Assembly (NCBI GenBank): GCA_023664365.1 | Contig: JAMPFR010000034.1 | Coordinates: 1 to 36,080 of the forward strand | Source: Acetatifactor muris | GTDB lineage: Bacteria > Bacillota > Clostridia > Lachnospirales > Lachnospiraceae | Length of the DNA: 36,080 bases | Direction of reading: 5' to 3' | Shown: positions 25,633 through 34,384 of the stretch, in pieces | How positions within the stretch are numbered: position 1 is the first letter of the stretch | Layout of the letters: the number at the start of each line of letters is the position of its first letter | Translations under genes and position numbers: made by a program | The notes under the pieces: model-generated | Told to the model about the DNA's origin: nothing | What the model saw: the letters and a program-made list of their open reading frames with translations, nothing else | Database searches by the model: none

Positions 25633-26259
25633 ATGGAAAAAAGCAGGAGTTTTTTTGCTCTTGCCTGTCTGCTTGCTGTGGTACTTGCAGGATGCGGACA
25701 GACAGGAGTGAGGGAAACGGTCGAGTCTACGACGATTTCCGTGGACAGGAACGGCGGAATGATCTATTATCTGACAGGAGAGTTTGACAGGGACTATTAC
25801 AGTCTGTCAGAACTGTCCGCCATGACAGCGGCGGAGGTCGAAGAGTTCAACAGGGATACGGGAGAGGAAGGGGCTGTTGCCGTAGAAAAAGTGGAGACAC
25901 TGAAGGAGGACGAAAGCAGGATACTGATTGTCTGGCGGTTTGACGGATATAAAAGCTTTAATGAGTTCAATGAAAAGTTCAATAAGAAGTTCGGAAGCTT
26001 TTTTTACGGAACGGTGGAGGAAGCTTTCCAACAGGGATACATTAAGGATGCATTGTTGAAGAGCACGAAGGATGACAGCGTGAAAACGGAGGAGCAGCTG
26101 AAGCAGGAGGGGACCAAAAAACTGATTGTGACAGAGGGAAAAGCCGTTATTTACTGCCCGGCCGGGGTTACTTACCTCAGCCCGGGGGCGGTTTTAAATG
26201 AGGACGGAAGCGTTGATGCTTCCGCCGCGGACGGAACGGTATACATTTTAATGAAATAA
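25633..26259 (+). CDS. Putative lipoprotein of unknown function
   Basis: A 208-residue protein. The ATG at 25633 has AGGAG (25621-25625) at good spacing; an in-frame TTG at 25618 lies before the binding site and is rejected. Residues 1-20 are a lipoprotein signal with lipobox L18-A-G-C21, so Cys21 should be lipidated and the protein anchored outside the membrane. The mature part has no recognised domain. It is acidic and mixed alpha/beta, with F-N-E-F-N-E-K-F-N-K-K-F near 113-124 and a C-terminal beta-like half ending G-T-V-Y-I-L-M-K. It may share transcription with glyQS, 48 bases downstream, but no functional link is visible. Confidence 0.85.
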   Translation: MEKSRSFFALACLLAVVLAGCGQTGVRETVESTTISVDRNGGMIYYLTGEFDRDYYSLSELSAMTAAEVEEFNRDTGEEGAVAVEKVETLKEDESRILIVWRFDGYKSFNEFNEKFNKKFGSFFYGTVEEAFQQGYIKDALLKSTKDDSVKTEEQLKQEGTKKLIVTEGKAVIYCPAGVTYLSPGAVLNEDGSVDASAADGTVYILMK

Positions 26260-26307
26260 GAAACTGAAATCAGGAAAGAATAAAGAAAATGCGAGGGTAA
26301 AGACAAA

Positions 26308-27696
26308 ATGGAAAAGACAATGGACAAAATTGTTGCGCTGGCAAAGGCGAGAGGCTTTGTGTATCCCGGTTCCGAGATATACGGCGGCCTGGCAAATACA
26401 TGGGACTACGGTAATCTTGGTGTAGAACTGAAAAATAATGTGAAAAAAGCCTGGTGGCAGAAATTTATTCAGGAGAATCCCTATAACGTGGGTGTGGACT
26501 GTGCAATTCTGATGAATCCCCAGACATGGGTTGCCAGCGGACATCTGGGAGGTTTTTCCGATCCGCTGATGGACTGTAAAGAATGCCATGAACGGTTCCG
26601 GGCAGACAAGCTGATAGAGGACTTCTGCGGGGAAAAGGGAATTACGCCGGAGGAGAGCGTGGATGCCTGGAGTCAGGAGCGGATGAAGAATTTTATTGAG
26701 GAGCACAGAATCGCCTGCCCCAGCTGCGGCAAACATAATTTTACGGATATTCGTCAGTTTAACCTGATGTTCAAGACATTCCAGGGCGTTACGGAGGATG
26801 CGAAAAGTGTGGTATATCTCCGCCCTGAGACAGCCCAGGGCATTTTTGTAAACTTTAAGAATGTACAGCGGACTTCCAGAAAGAAGATTCCCTTTGGCAT
26901 CGGGCAGATTGGTAAATCCTTCCGCAATGAAATAACACCCGGTAATTTCACCTTCCGTACAAGAGAGTTTGAGCAGATGGAGCTGGAGTTCTTCTGCGAG
27001 CCGGGCACCGATCTGGAGTGGTTCAGGTACTGGAGAGGCTTCTGCCGTGACTGGCTGTTGTCTCTGGGCATGAAAGAGGAAGAAATGCGTCTTCGGGATC
27101 ACAGTCCGGAGGAGCTTTGCTTCTACAGTAAGGGGACTACCGACATTGAGTTCCTGTTCCCCTTCGGGTGGGGCGAGTTATGGGGGATTGCAGACAGAAC
27201 AGACTATGATCTGACCCAGCATGCCAATACCTCCGGTGAGGATATGAGTTACTTTGACGACGAAAAGAAGGAAAAGTACATACCCTATGTAATTGAGCCT
27301 TCTCTTGGCGCAGATCGTGTGGTTCTGGCTTTTTTGTGCGCAGCCTATGACGAGGAGGAGCTGGAGGGCGGCGATATGCGTACCGTGCTTCGTTTCCACC
27401 CCGCTCTGGCACCGGTAAAGATTGGTGTGCTGCCCCTTTCCAAAAAGCTGAATGAGGGGGCTGAGAAAATTTTTACGCAGCTTTCCGGAAAGTATAACTG
27501 TGAATTTGACGACAGAGGAAATATCGGTAAACGTTATCGCCGTCAGGACGAAATCGGAACTCCCTTCTGCGTTACTTATGATTTTGATTCCGAGACAGAC
27601 GGCTGTGTGACCGTCCGTTTCAGAGACTCCATGGAGCAGGAGAGGGTTGCCATCCGGGATCTGGATGCATATTTTGCAGATAGGTTTACGTTTTAA
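26308..27696 (+). CDS. glyQS: Glycine--tRNA ligase, single-chain class II (alpha2) type
   Basis: A 462-residue cytoplasmic enzyme that charges tRNA-Gly. Motif 2 appears as [17 protein letters not shown] near 208-224. Motif 3 is G-A-D-R-V-V-L-A-F near residue 335. The insertion carries two cysteine pairs (C90/C93 and C137/C140) that may bind zinc. The anticodon-binding domain fills the C-terminus (about 365-462). GAGGG lies ten bases before the ATG. The 48-base upstream gap is too short for a T-box leader, so any T-box control would have to lie upstream of the lipoprotein gene, and none was seen there. Confidence 0.96.
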   Translation: MEKTMDKIVALAKARGFVYPGSEIYGGLANTWDYGNLGVELKNNVKKAWWQKFIQENPYNVGVDCAILMNPQTWVASGHLGGFSDPLMDCKECHERFRADKLIEDFCGEKGITPEESVDAWSQERMKNFIEEHRIACPSCGKHNFTDIRQFNLMFKTFQGVTEDAKSVVYLRPETAQGIFVNFKNVQRTSRKKIPFGIGQIGKSFRNEITPGNFTFRTREFEQMELEFFCEPGTDLEWFRYWRGFCRDWLLSLGMKEEEMRLRDHSPEELCFYSKGTTDIEFLFPFGWGELWGIADRTDYDLTQHANTSGEDMSYFDDEKKEKYIPYVIEPSLGADRVVLAFLCAAYDEEELEGGDMRTVLRFHPALAPVKIGVLPLSKKLNEGAEKIFTQLSGKYNCEFDDRGNIGKRYRRQDEIGTPFCVTYDFDSETDGCVTVRFRDSMEQERVAIRDLDAYFADRFTF

Positions 27697-27714
27697 AGGA
27701 TAATGAAAGGTCGG

Positions 27715-27746
27715 GGAGCGGGAGTGATTTTCTGCTCCTTTGTCTT
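27715..27746 (+). terminator. Weak terminator-like hairpin after glyQS
   Basis: GGAGC (27715-27719) pairs with GCTCC (27734-27738), followed by TTTGTCTT. The stem is only five base pairs, so this may be partial or inactive. Confidence 0.4.
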
Positions 27747-27766
27747 AGTGTGAATGGAGTAGTATA

Positions 27767-30700
27767 ATGGACAGGATTGAAGTGTTTCAGATACTTGGCA
27801 TTGAGATGACAAAGGACGAGAAAAGCATTAAAAATGCCTATAGAGAGAGACTTGCAGTGACGAATCCTGAGGATAATCCCCAGGGGTTTAAGCGGTTGAG
27901 AGAGGCCTATGAAGAGGCCTGCCGTCTGGCGAAGGAGCCTGATGAGAAGCCTGATGAACGGCGGGATGAGACGGTTTCCGGCCTCTGGGTGGAAAAAGCC
28001 GCCGCTGTTTACGGCAATCTTCGAAGCAGGCGGGATGTAAAGGCATGGGAGGAATTGTTTGCGGATGACTGTTTCCTGTCCCTGGAAGAAGAGGATAACT
28101 GCCGCATCAAGCTGCTGCGGTTTATTATGGATCACTTCAGGCTGCCGGGAGACGTCTGGAAGCTCCTGGACAGGAAGCTGGGCATTACGGCAGATGCCGG
28201 GGCCCTGCGGGAAAAATTTCCGGCAGATTTTATTCGTTATGTTCTGAGCAAATGTGAGCGGGGAGAGGATATAGAGTTCGATCAGTTTGAAGGTGAGGAA
28301 GAGGCCCCCTATGATTTGTTCCTGCAATATTATGACCGCTGCTGGCAGGCATTGCAGAACGAAGACCTGAAGCAGGCACAGCAGAATATTGAAAGTGCGG
28401 ACGCGCTGAAAATCAGTCACCCTGTGATGGAGGTCTGCCGGGCGGAGCTTCTGGAGAAGCAGGGCAGGCTGAAGGAGGCCGTTGCACTTATTGACGGGCT
28501 GTTGGAAAAATATCCGAAGGACGCCATGGTCTGCTACAATGCGGCAGAGATGTTCTGGCGGCAGGGGCAGGCGGAGGAAGGTTTTTTTCGCCGCCGCGCT
28601 GCGGAAATATATAAAATTCTGAAGGATGAAAACGACGGCCATTATATGGCTAACGTACGCCTGACGGAATGGTATTATGACAATCAGCAGTTTAAGGAAG
28701 CCAAGAAGTGTGCCGAGAAGGTGCTTTCCGCAGGGAGCGGAGATGAATTTATGGAACTGCTGTGTAAGGTGAACCACGAGATAGAGAAAGATCTGGAGGA
28801 GGACTGGCGAAAAAATAAAAACAGTGATTCTGCGCTGGAGTTGTGCTGGTGCTATCTTCAGGACGGGAAAATATCCGGAGGAATCAGACTTGCGTTACAG
28901 CTTGAGAAGCTGCTGCCGGAGGAGAAAGAGGCGGAGTGGAACGGTCTCATGGCAAAGCTGTATGTGGAGGAAGCAGAGTATGAGACGTCCATAACCATGA
29001 CCCATGCCTGGGAGGAAACGCTGGAAAAGAAACTGCTTACTGACAGCGAGGAGGAACGGGAGAAGGACAGAGACCGTTTGAAGCAGGCACACTTAATTCG
29101 CATGCAGTGCTTTCACAACCTGGGCTTCAAGGAGGAGGCAAAATTCGGCGAGGCTGTCCGGGAGGCACAGTCCGTTCTGGAGGGAAATGCAAGGGACATC
29201 GGAATTTTGCTGGAAATGGCGCAGATTTATACAGAGATGCAGGAGTATGAAAAGTGCGAGGAGACAGTCCGAAGGCTGGTGGAGGATTATCAGGTATACG
29301 CAGCCTATGCGGCTTTGCTGGAGGCATACCGGAGACAGCTGAACCCGGGGGGCGTGATTCGGACGGGCAGCCTGTGCATTCAGTATTTTTCAACGTTTGT
29401 AAAGCCCTATGAGTATATGGCAAAGGTATATCTTGATCTGGAGCAGCCGGAGGAACTGAAGAAGCTGTTGGAGGATGCAGAGAAAAACGGCGTTAAAAGC
29501 GATGTGCTGGAAGCGTATAAATACCAGGGAAATCACAAGACGTTGGAATTGGATGCGCTGAACAAAAAATTGAAAGCCTTCCGAAAGGATTTCAGAAAGC
29601 CGGTGGAGGAAGGAAAGCTTTCCTTTTACGAAAGCGGCCTGCCGATACTGACGGAGTATATTTATAACTGCCCTGACAGCTATATGTTTGTGGAGCGTGG
29701 TATTTTTCACAGAGCAGCCCATCATTACAGGGAGGCCAGGGAGGATTTTGAAAAGGCGTTGGCGCTGAATCCCTCCAACCCCTATGCATTGAACGGCCTG
29801 AGCTTTGTCTACAGATATACGGGCGAGTATGAAAAGGCATTATTTTACATAAAAAAGGCCATTTTATATATGGACGAAGAGATGTCGCCTGTTATTTATA
29901 CGGATATGGCGGATTTGTACTCTTTGCTGGGCGATTTTGAAATGTCGCTTGCGGCCTGCAGGCAGTATGAAGAGATAACAAAGGAGCGGAACCGGTGGTT
30001 CATAAATCAGATGGCGGAGCTCTGCGTCAATCTGGGCAGGGCGGAGGAAGCCTGCGAGTATTACAAAAAGAGCTATGCCGGCGACAGGAGGAAGCTTTAC
30101 GGAAAGTGTGCGGAGGCATATATCCAGTGCGGTGAAGAAAAACAGGTAAAAAGGCTGTTGGCAGAATGGTCCGGGAAGCTTAAAATAAAAAGCGACGGCC
30201 CCGGAAAGCTGTTCAGCCGTGTAGTGATGTCACAGAAAGAGCGGGGGGAGGCAGGCAGCTTTTATCTGCAGACCTTCTGGGCGGAGCTTGTGTTTGGCGA
30301 AAAGAAGAATGCAGCGGCTTATGCGGCGGAGGCGGTATACTACTACCGGGACGGCGACGGAGAAGAGGGCACGCTTTCGGATGCCGTGTTTGCCTGCATT
30401 GTCTGCGGTATGGATAAGCTTGGGAAAAAGTATGGGGAACAGCTGAAAAGATGGCTGCAAAGCCAACAGTTTTCCGGAGAGAACAAATACTTTAACCGGG
30501 AGAAGGCACATTTACAGAAGGAGGTGCTGGCGGCCTGGTATACAAAAGAAGAGGATGAAATACAGGCGCTTCTGGACAGGGAGCCGGAGTGCGGTATCTG
30601 TCACTTCTGCACCAGCACGGTGTGCAGAGAGATGGAATCCCTGCACATCCTGTTCCTCATCAGGAAGGGAAAACGGGAGGAGGCGGAAGAACGCCTTTTG

Positions 30701-30769
30701 CGCAGCCTGGAGCGCCAACCATCGGACGAGTATATGCGTGCCATAAAGCATAACGTGTTCGGGGATTGA
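27767..30769 (+). CDS. J-like domain and TPR-repeat protein with degenerate HPD motif
   Basis: A 1000-residue cytoplasmic protein. Residues 4-56 follow the J-domain pattern (I-K-N-A-Y-R-E-R-L-A, then F-K-R-L-R-E-A-Y-E-E-A). The HPD tripeptide that activates Hsp70 ATPase reads N33-P34-E35. The rest is mostly helical. TPR-like pairs are visible at about 195-265, 465-520 and most clearly 640-760 (Y-R-E-A-R-E-D-F-E-K-A-L-A-L-N-P). Near the C-terminus is a cysteine cluster: C942, C945, H946, C948 and C953. GGAG lies seven bases before the ATG. The HscC-type Hsp70 gene starts 39 bases after its stop, so the two are probably a chaperone pair, as HscC and its J partners are in Escherichia coli. The client is unknown. 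Confidence 0.85.
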   Translation: MDRIEVFQILGIEMTKDEKSIKNAYRERLAVTNPEDNPQGFKRLREAYEEACRLAKEPDEKPDERRDETVSGLWVEKAAAVYGNLRSRRDVKAWEELFADDCFLSLEEEDNCRIKLLRFIMDHFRLPGDVWKLLDRKLGITADAGALREKFPADFIRYVLSKCERGEDIEFDQFEGEEEAPYDLFLQYYDRCWQALQNEDLKQAQQNIESADALKISHPVMEVCRAELLEKQGRLKEAVALIDGLLEKYPKDAMVCYNAAEMFWRQGQAEEGFFRRRAAEIYKILKDENDGHYMANVRLTEWYYDNQQFKEAKKCAEKVLSAGSGDEFMELLCKVNHEIEKDLEEDWRKNKNSDSALELCWCYLQDGKISGGIRLALQLEKLLPEEKEAEWNGLMAKLYVEEAEYETSITMTHAWEETLEKKLLTDSEEEREKDRDRLKQAHLIRMQCFHNLGFKEEAKFGEAVREAQSVLEGNARDIGILLEMAQIYTEMQEYEKCEETVRRLVEDYQVYAAYAALLEAYRRQLNPGGVIRTGSLCIQYFSTFVKPYEYMAKVYLDLEQPEELKKLLEDAEKNGVKSDVLEAYKYQGNHKTLELDALNKKLKAFRKDFRKPVEEGKLSFYESGLPILTEYIYNCPDSYMFVERGIFHRAAHHYREAREDFEKALALNPSNPYALNGLSFVYRYTGEYEKALFYIKKAILYMDEEMSPVIYTDMADLYSLLGDFEMSLAACRQYEEITKERNRWFINQMAELCVNLGRAEEACEYYKKSYAGDRRKLYGKCAEAYIQCGEEKQVKRLLAEWSGKLKIKSDGPGKLFSRVVMSQKERGEAGSFYLQTFWAELVFGEKKNAAAYAAEAVYYYRDGDGEEGTLSDAVFACIVCGMDKLGKKYGEQLKRWLQSQQFSGENKYFNREKAHLQKEVLAAWYTKEEDEIQALLDREPECGICHFCTSTVCREMESLHILFLIRKGKREEAEERLLRSLERQPSDEYMRAIKHNVFGD

Positions 30770-30808
30770 TAACAAAGCAGTATGAAACAGACAGAAACGA
30801 GGCATGAC

Positions 30809-32494
30809 ATGATAGTAGGAATTGATTTGGGTACCACCAACAGTTTGATTGCATATTTCACGGAGGAGGGGCCGCAGATAATACCCAACAGGCTTGGGAA
30901 AAACCTGACGCCGTCGGTGGTCAGTGTGGATGAAGAAGGAAATGTCTATGTGGGTGAAACGGCCAGAGAACGTATGAGTCTGTATCCGGATTCCGTAGCC
31001 CAGACCTTTAAGCGGAGTATGGGAACGGAGCGGGAGTATGTCTTAAGCGGCAGGCATTTTAAGCCGGAGGAGCTTTCCAGCATGGTACTGCGGGCGCTGA
31101 AGGAGGATGCGGAAGCCTTTCTGGGAGAAGAGATTACCGAGGCGGTTATCAGTGTGCCTGCCTATTTTGACGATAAGCGGCGGAAGGCTACAAAGCGGGC
31201 GGGGGAGCTCGCGGGGCTTAAAGTTGAGCGGATGATTTCCGAGCCCACTGCCGCTGCGGTGGCATACGGCCTGTATGACCGGAATCAGGATACCCGCTTC
31301 CTGGTATTTGACCTGGGAGGCGGAACCTTTGACGTATCTATTCTGGAGCTGTATCATAATATTCTGGAGGTTCGTGCGGTTGCCGGTGACAACTATCTGG
31401 GGGGAGAAGACTTTACAGCCGTTATGGCGAAGCTGTTCCTGCAGAAGGCGGGACTGCAGCTGACGGGAATGACGGAGAAGGAGCAGGTACGCTTATACCG
31501 GCAGGCGGAAAAGGCAAAATGCGCCATCAGCGACAATACGGAGGTACTTATGACCTTTTTGTACCGGGAAGAGACGCTGGAGCAGCACATTACCTATAAG
31601 GAGTATGAGGAAGCCTGCGAGGATTTGCTTATGAAAATCCGGGAGCCGGTGAAAAAAAGCCTTTCCGATGCAGGGCTGAAGCTGGGCGATATAGATGAGG
31701 TGCTGCTCATCGGCGGCGCCACCAGGCTGTCCGTTGTCCGGGATTTCCTCATTCGCCTTTTCAGAAAGTTTCCGGATACCAGAATGAATCCGGATGAGAC
31801 AGTTGCGCTGGGGGCGGCGATCCAGGGGGCCATGAAGGAACGCCGGGAGGAAGTAAAAGAGGTGATTCTGACGGATGTGTGCTCCTTTACCCTGGGAACG
31901 GAGGTAGTGGTGGAGTACGAGGAAGGTAAATTCGAGGATGGCAGATTCTGCCCCATTATTGAGCGTAACACGGTCATCCCCGCCAGTCATACGGAGCGCC
32001 TGTATACGGTAAGGGATAACCAGACGTCGGTACGGGTCAGGGTGCTGCAGGGCGAGAGCCGCTTTGCAAGAAACAATCTGTATCTGGGAGAACTGGAGAT
32101 TGAAGTTCCCAAAGGGCCGAAGGGACAGGAGTCAGTGGATGTGACCTATACCTATGATATTAATTCTTTGTTAGAGGTGGAGGTTACCGTAGTGTCTACG
32201 GGACTTTCACGGAAAATGATTATCAAGGGCCAGGATAACCGGATGACCGATGAAGAAATCAGCAAGCGTATGGAGGAACTGGCTTATCTGAAAATCCAGC
32301 CGCGAGATTATGAGGAGAACCGCCTGGTACTCCTTCGGGCCGAGCGTATGTATGAGGAGGCGCTGGGAGACAGGAGAAGGAAGCTGGATCATTATATCAC
32401 GGTCTTTGAGGCAGCGCTGAAGCGGGGCGACCATGACGAGATTATGGAGGCCCGGGAGGAGCTGAACGCCATTCTGGAGGAAGAGGACGAGTGA
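30809..32494 (+). CDS. hscC: HscC-type Hsp70 chaperone
   Basis: A 561-residue Hsp70-family ATPase. The ATG at 30809 is preferred: it gives the usual N-terminus M-I-V-G-I-D-L-G-T-T-N-S and has GAGG about seven bases upstream; an ATG at 30782 would add nine residues. Nucleotide-binding motifs are complete: G-I-D-L-G-T-T-N (phosphate 1), F-D-L-G-G-G-T-F-D (phosphate 2) and I-G-G-A-T-R-L (adenosine). The substrate-binding beta domain is present, but the helical lid is short and the acidic C-terminal tail of DnaK is missing, as in HscC (about 556 residues). The adjacent J-like/TPR protein is the likely partner. The downstream membrane protein gene follows after 9 bases. Confidence 0.9.
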   Translation: MIVGIDLGTTNSLIAYFTEEGPQIIPNRLGKNLTPSVVSVDEEGNVYVGETARERMSLYPDSVAQTFKRSMGTEREYVLSGRHFKPEELSSMVLRALKEDAEAFLGEEITEAVISVPAYFDDKRRKATKRAGELAGLKVERMISEPTAAAVAYGLYDRNQDTRFLVFDLGGGTFDVSILELYHNILEVRAVAGDNYLGGEDFTAVMAKLFLQKAGLQLTGMTEKEQVRLYRQAEKAKCAISDNTEVLMTFLYREETLEQHITYKEYEEACEDLLMKIREPVKKSLSDAGLKLGDIDEVLLIGGATRLSVVRDFLIRLFRKFPDTRMNPDETVALGAAIQGAMKERREEVKEVILTDVCSFTLGTEVVVEYEEGKFEDGRFCPIIERNTVIPASHTERLYTVRDNQTSVRVRVLQGESRFARNNLYLGELEIEVPKGPKGQESVDVTYTYDINSLLEVEVTVVSTGLSRKMIIKGQDNRMTDEEISKRMEELAYLKIQPRDYEENRLVLLRAERMYEEALGDRRRKLDHYITVFEAALKRGDHDEIMEAREELNAILEEEDE

Positions 32495-32503
32495 GGAATG
32501 TAT

Positions 32504-33757
32504 ATGGACTGTACTGAAAAAAAACGAAGAAAAGACCGGGCGATAGACGCAGTGGTGTTTACGGTGTTACTGGCGGCCGTTTCCGCAGTCAGTCTGCAGC
32601 TTTTTTATATGCAGACGCAGGGAGGCGTTGACACGGACATGAAGGCATATATCCTGGAAATGCAGGGGCTGGACAGCGGTTACAGCTTTCCCTACCCGAT
32701 ATTTTTCAAGCTTGCCGGGCTGGTACATCTGTTTGCATCGCCGGAGCTGTCGGTAGCCGTTGCGCTGGTGCTGATGAACGGCCTGGGCATGGTGGTGACG
32801 AAGCTGGCGTTTAACCGGCTGGCCCGGGAATCCGGCGGCGGAACGGCTTTTCCCTGGTATAGCGGAGTGATATGCAGTCTTTTGGCGGTTTCCCTTTTTT
32901 TTATATCCATGCTTTATCCGCCGAAGGGCATTTACCTTGCGAGATTCGGAATCCGTTTCCGGTATCTGGGGGTATTTACGGCTAACCCCTTACATAATGC
33001 CACCTATATGGCCGCCAGGCCTTTTGCGATTCTGGCGTTTTTATGGTATGGGAAGCTGTTGGATACATATGAGGAGGGCGTTGGGAAAAACGGGAAAGAC
33101 TATCTGCTCTTTGCGCTGTTTCTGTTTCTGGCTACCATGACCAAACCCAGCTTCACGCTGGTGCTGGTCAGCAGTGCGGGGCTGCTGATGCTGTACCGGC
33201 TTTTCAGGTCGGGCTTTAAAAAGTTTGTTCCTGCCATTCAGCTGGGGCTGTGCTTTATTCCCACTTTTCTGGCGTTGCTGTATCAGTATACGGGAGTGTT
33301 TGGGCCTGCGGAGGGAGAAGAAAGAGGGATTGGATTTTGCTTCGGGTCAGTCTGGAAGGAATATTGTGACAATATTCCGCTGGGGATCTGCCTGGCCATG
33401 GCTTTTCCGCTGGCTGTACTGGTGCTGAATTGGAAAGAGGTCAGACGTAATACGCTGACCCGTTTCTCCTGGATGCTGTATCTGGTAAGCCTTGCAGAAG
33501 CATTTCTGTTTTATGAAAAGGGATTCCGCAGGCTGGATTTTAATTTTTCCTGGGGATATATGTATGGTATTTTCTTCTGTCATTTCAGTTCGCTGCTGCT
33601 TTTGACCCGTCTGACCGCAGAAAACAGGAAGCATGCAGGGCAGAGGCAGAAGGTCAGAAGCGGGCTGCTGCTGTTACAATGGCTGGTTTATCTGTGGCAT
33701 GTGATTTGCGGAATTTTTTATTTTCGGGATATTCTGGCAGGAATAAGCTATTACTAG
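32504..33757 (+). CDS. Polytopic membrane protein, GT-C glycosyltransferase-like
   Basis: A 417-residue protein. The ATG at 32504 is favoured because GAGGA at 32494-32498 is correctly spaced; ATG 32498 overlaps that site. About nine or ten membrane helices are visible, starting at about 14-36. The first external loop contains G-V-D43-T-D45-M-K-A-Y, an acidic pair in the place where GT-C glycosyltransferases hold their catalytic acids. No known family is recognised with confidence. The gene shares this layout with the protein at 34385-36022 and sits in the same operon with a GNAT acetyltransferase, which supports a role in envelope glycan or lipid-linked sugar transfer. That role is inference. 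Confidence 0.75.
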   Translation: MDCTEKKRRKDRAIDAVVFTVLLAAVSAVSLQLFYMQTQGGVDTDMKAYILEMQGLDSGYSFPYPIFFKLAGLVHLFASPELSVAVALVLMNGLGMVVTKLAFNRLARESGGGTAFPWYSGVICSLLAVSLFFISMLYPPKGIYLARFGIRFRYLGVFTANPLHNATYMAARPFAILAFLWYGKLLDTYEEGVGKNGKDYLLFALFLFLATMTKPSFTLVLVSSAGLLMLYRLFRSGFKKFVPAIQLGLCFIPTFLALLYQYTGVFGPAEGEERGIGFCFGSVWKEYCDNIPLGICLAMAFPLAVLVLNWKEVRRNTLTRFSWMLYLVSLAEAFLFYEKGFRRLDFNFSWGYMYGIFFCHFSSLLLLTRLTAENRKHAGQRQKVRSGLLLLQWLVYLWHVICGIFYFRDILAGISYY

Positions 33758-33770
33758 GCCCACGGAGGCT

Positions 33771-33846
33771 GACGATGGAAAGGAGTATGCAGGATGAAAA
33801 AGTATGTTGACGATGGAAAGGAGTATGTAAGATGAAAAAGTATGTT
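33771..33846 (+). repeat. 38-bp tandem duplication of a ribosome binding site and start codon
   Basis: 33771-33808 and 33809-33846 are head-to-tail copies differing at two bases. Each carries AAAGGAG followed by ATG and the first five codons (M-K-K-Y-V) of the acetyltransferase gene. Because 38 is not a multiple of three, the upstream copy opens a different frame. Confidence 0.92.
33794..33835 (+). CDS. Short upstream reading frame (13 codons) coupled to the acetyltransferase
   Basis: The upstream copy of the duplication has its own AAAGGAG and ATG (33794). It encodes MKKYVDDGKEYVR and stops with a TGA at 33833-33835 that overlaps the real start codon at 33832 in the arrangement ATGA. Translation here would place a terminating ribosome on the acetyltransferase start. 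Whether the peptide has any role is unknown; it looks like a by-product of the duplication. Confidence 0.5.
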   Translation: MKKYVDDGKEYVR

Positions 33847-34365
33847 GACGGAGAAATCGGTATTTATCTGCGTCCCATGACAGAGCAGGACACGGACAAC
33901 ATTATCGCCTGGCGGAATCGGGAGGACGTCCGGAGAAATTTTATTTACAGAGAGCCCTTCACCAGAGCGGGGCACGAAAACTGGATAAAAACCATGATCC
34001 AAACGGGCAGGGCGGTGCAGATGATAATCTGTGACCTGAGCTCGGAGCAGCCGCTGGGAAGCGTCTATATCAGGGATGTGGACAGAGTACACAATAAGGC
34101 GGAATACGGTATGTTTATCGGAGTGCCCGAGGCTCGGGGCAGGGGGATAGGTACTGCATCGGTAAGGCTTATGCTTCGCTACTGCTTTGAAGAAGCGGGG
34201 CTGCACCGGGTATATATGCGGGTGCTGGCAGAGAACCGGCAGTCGTTCAGAAGCTGTGAGAAAGGCGGGTTTGTGCAGGAGGGATACCTGAGGGATGATG
34301 TGTGTATTGACGGCGAATACCATGATATTATATGGATGGCGGCCGTCAAGCATGACATTACATGA
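33832..34365 (+). CDS. GNAT-family N-acetyltransferase
   Basis: A 177-residue cytoplasmic protein. The acetyl-CoA binding motif A is R102-G-R-G-I-G-T-A109, preceded by the beta-4 strand E-Y-G-M-F-I-G. The N-terminal pattern I-I-A-W-R-N-R-E-D-V-R (24-34) and H-E-N-W (48-51) resembles the RimJ/RimL and PseH subgroup, which acetylates protein N-termini or amino sugars on nucleotide carriers. Placement between two GT-C-like membrane proteins favours an amino-sugar substrate, but this is inference. The start lies in the second copy of a 38-bp duplication, and the AAAGGAG just upstream is also part of that copy. The next gene begins 19 bases downstream. Confidence 0.88.
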   Translation: MKKYVDGEIGIYLRPMTEQDTDNIIAWRNREDVRRNFIYREPFTRAGHENWIKTMIQTGRAVQMIICDLSSEQPLGSVYIRDVDRVHNKAEYGMFIGVPEARGRGIGTASVRLMLRYCFEEAGLHRVYMRVLAENRQSFRSCEKGGFVQEGYLRDDVCIDGEYHDIIWMAAVKHDIT

Positions 34366-34384
34366 CGGGGAGAGGACGGAAGAA

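Noticed and set aside
26260-26307. Possible T-box leader of glyQS
   Set aside because: The gap is only 48 bases with no stem or T-box consensus sequence.
27686-28777. 363-codon open frame on the - strand
   Set aside because: Overlaps the start of the J-like/TPR gene and the glyQS end; no domain or binding site recognised.
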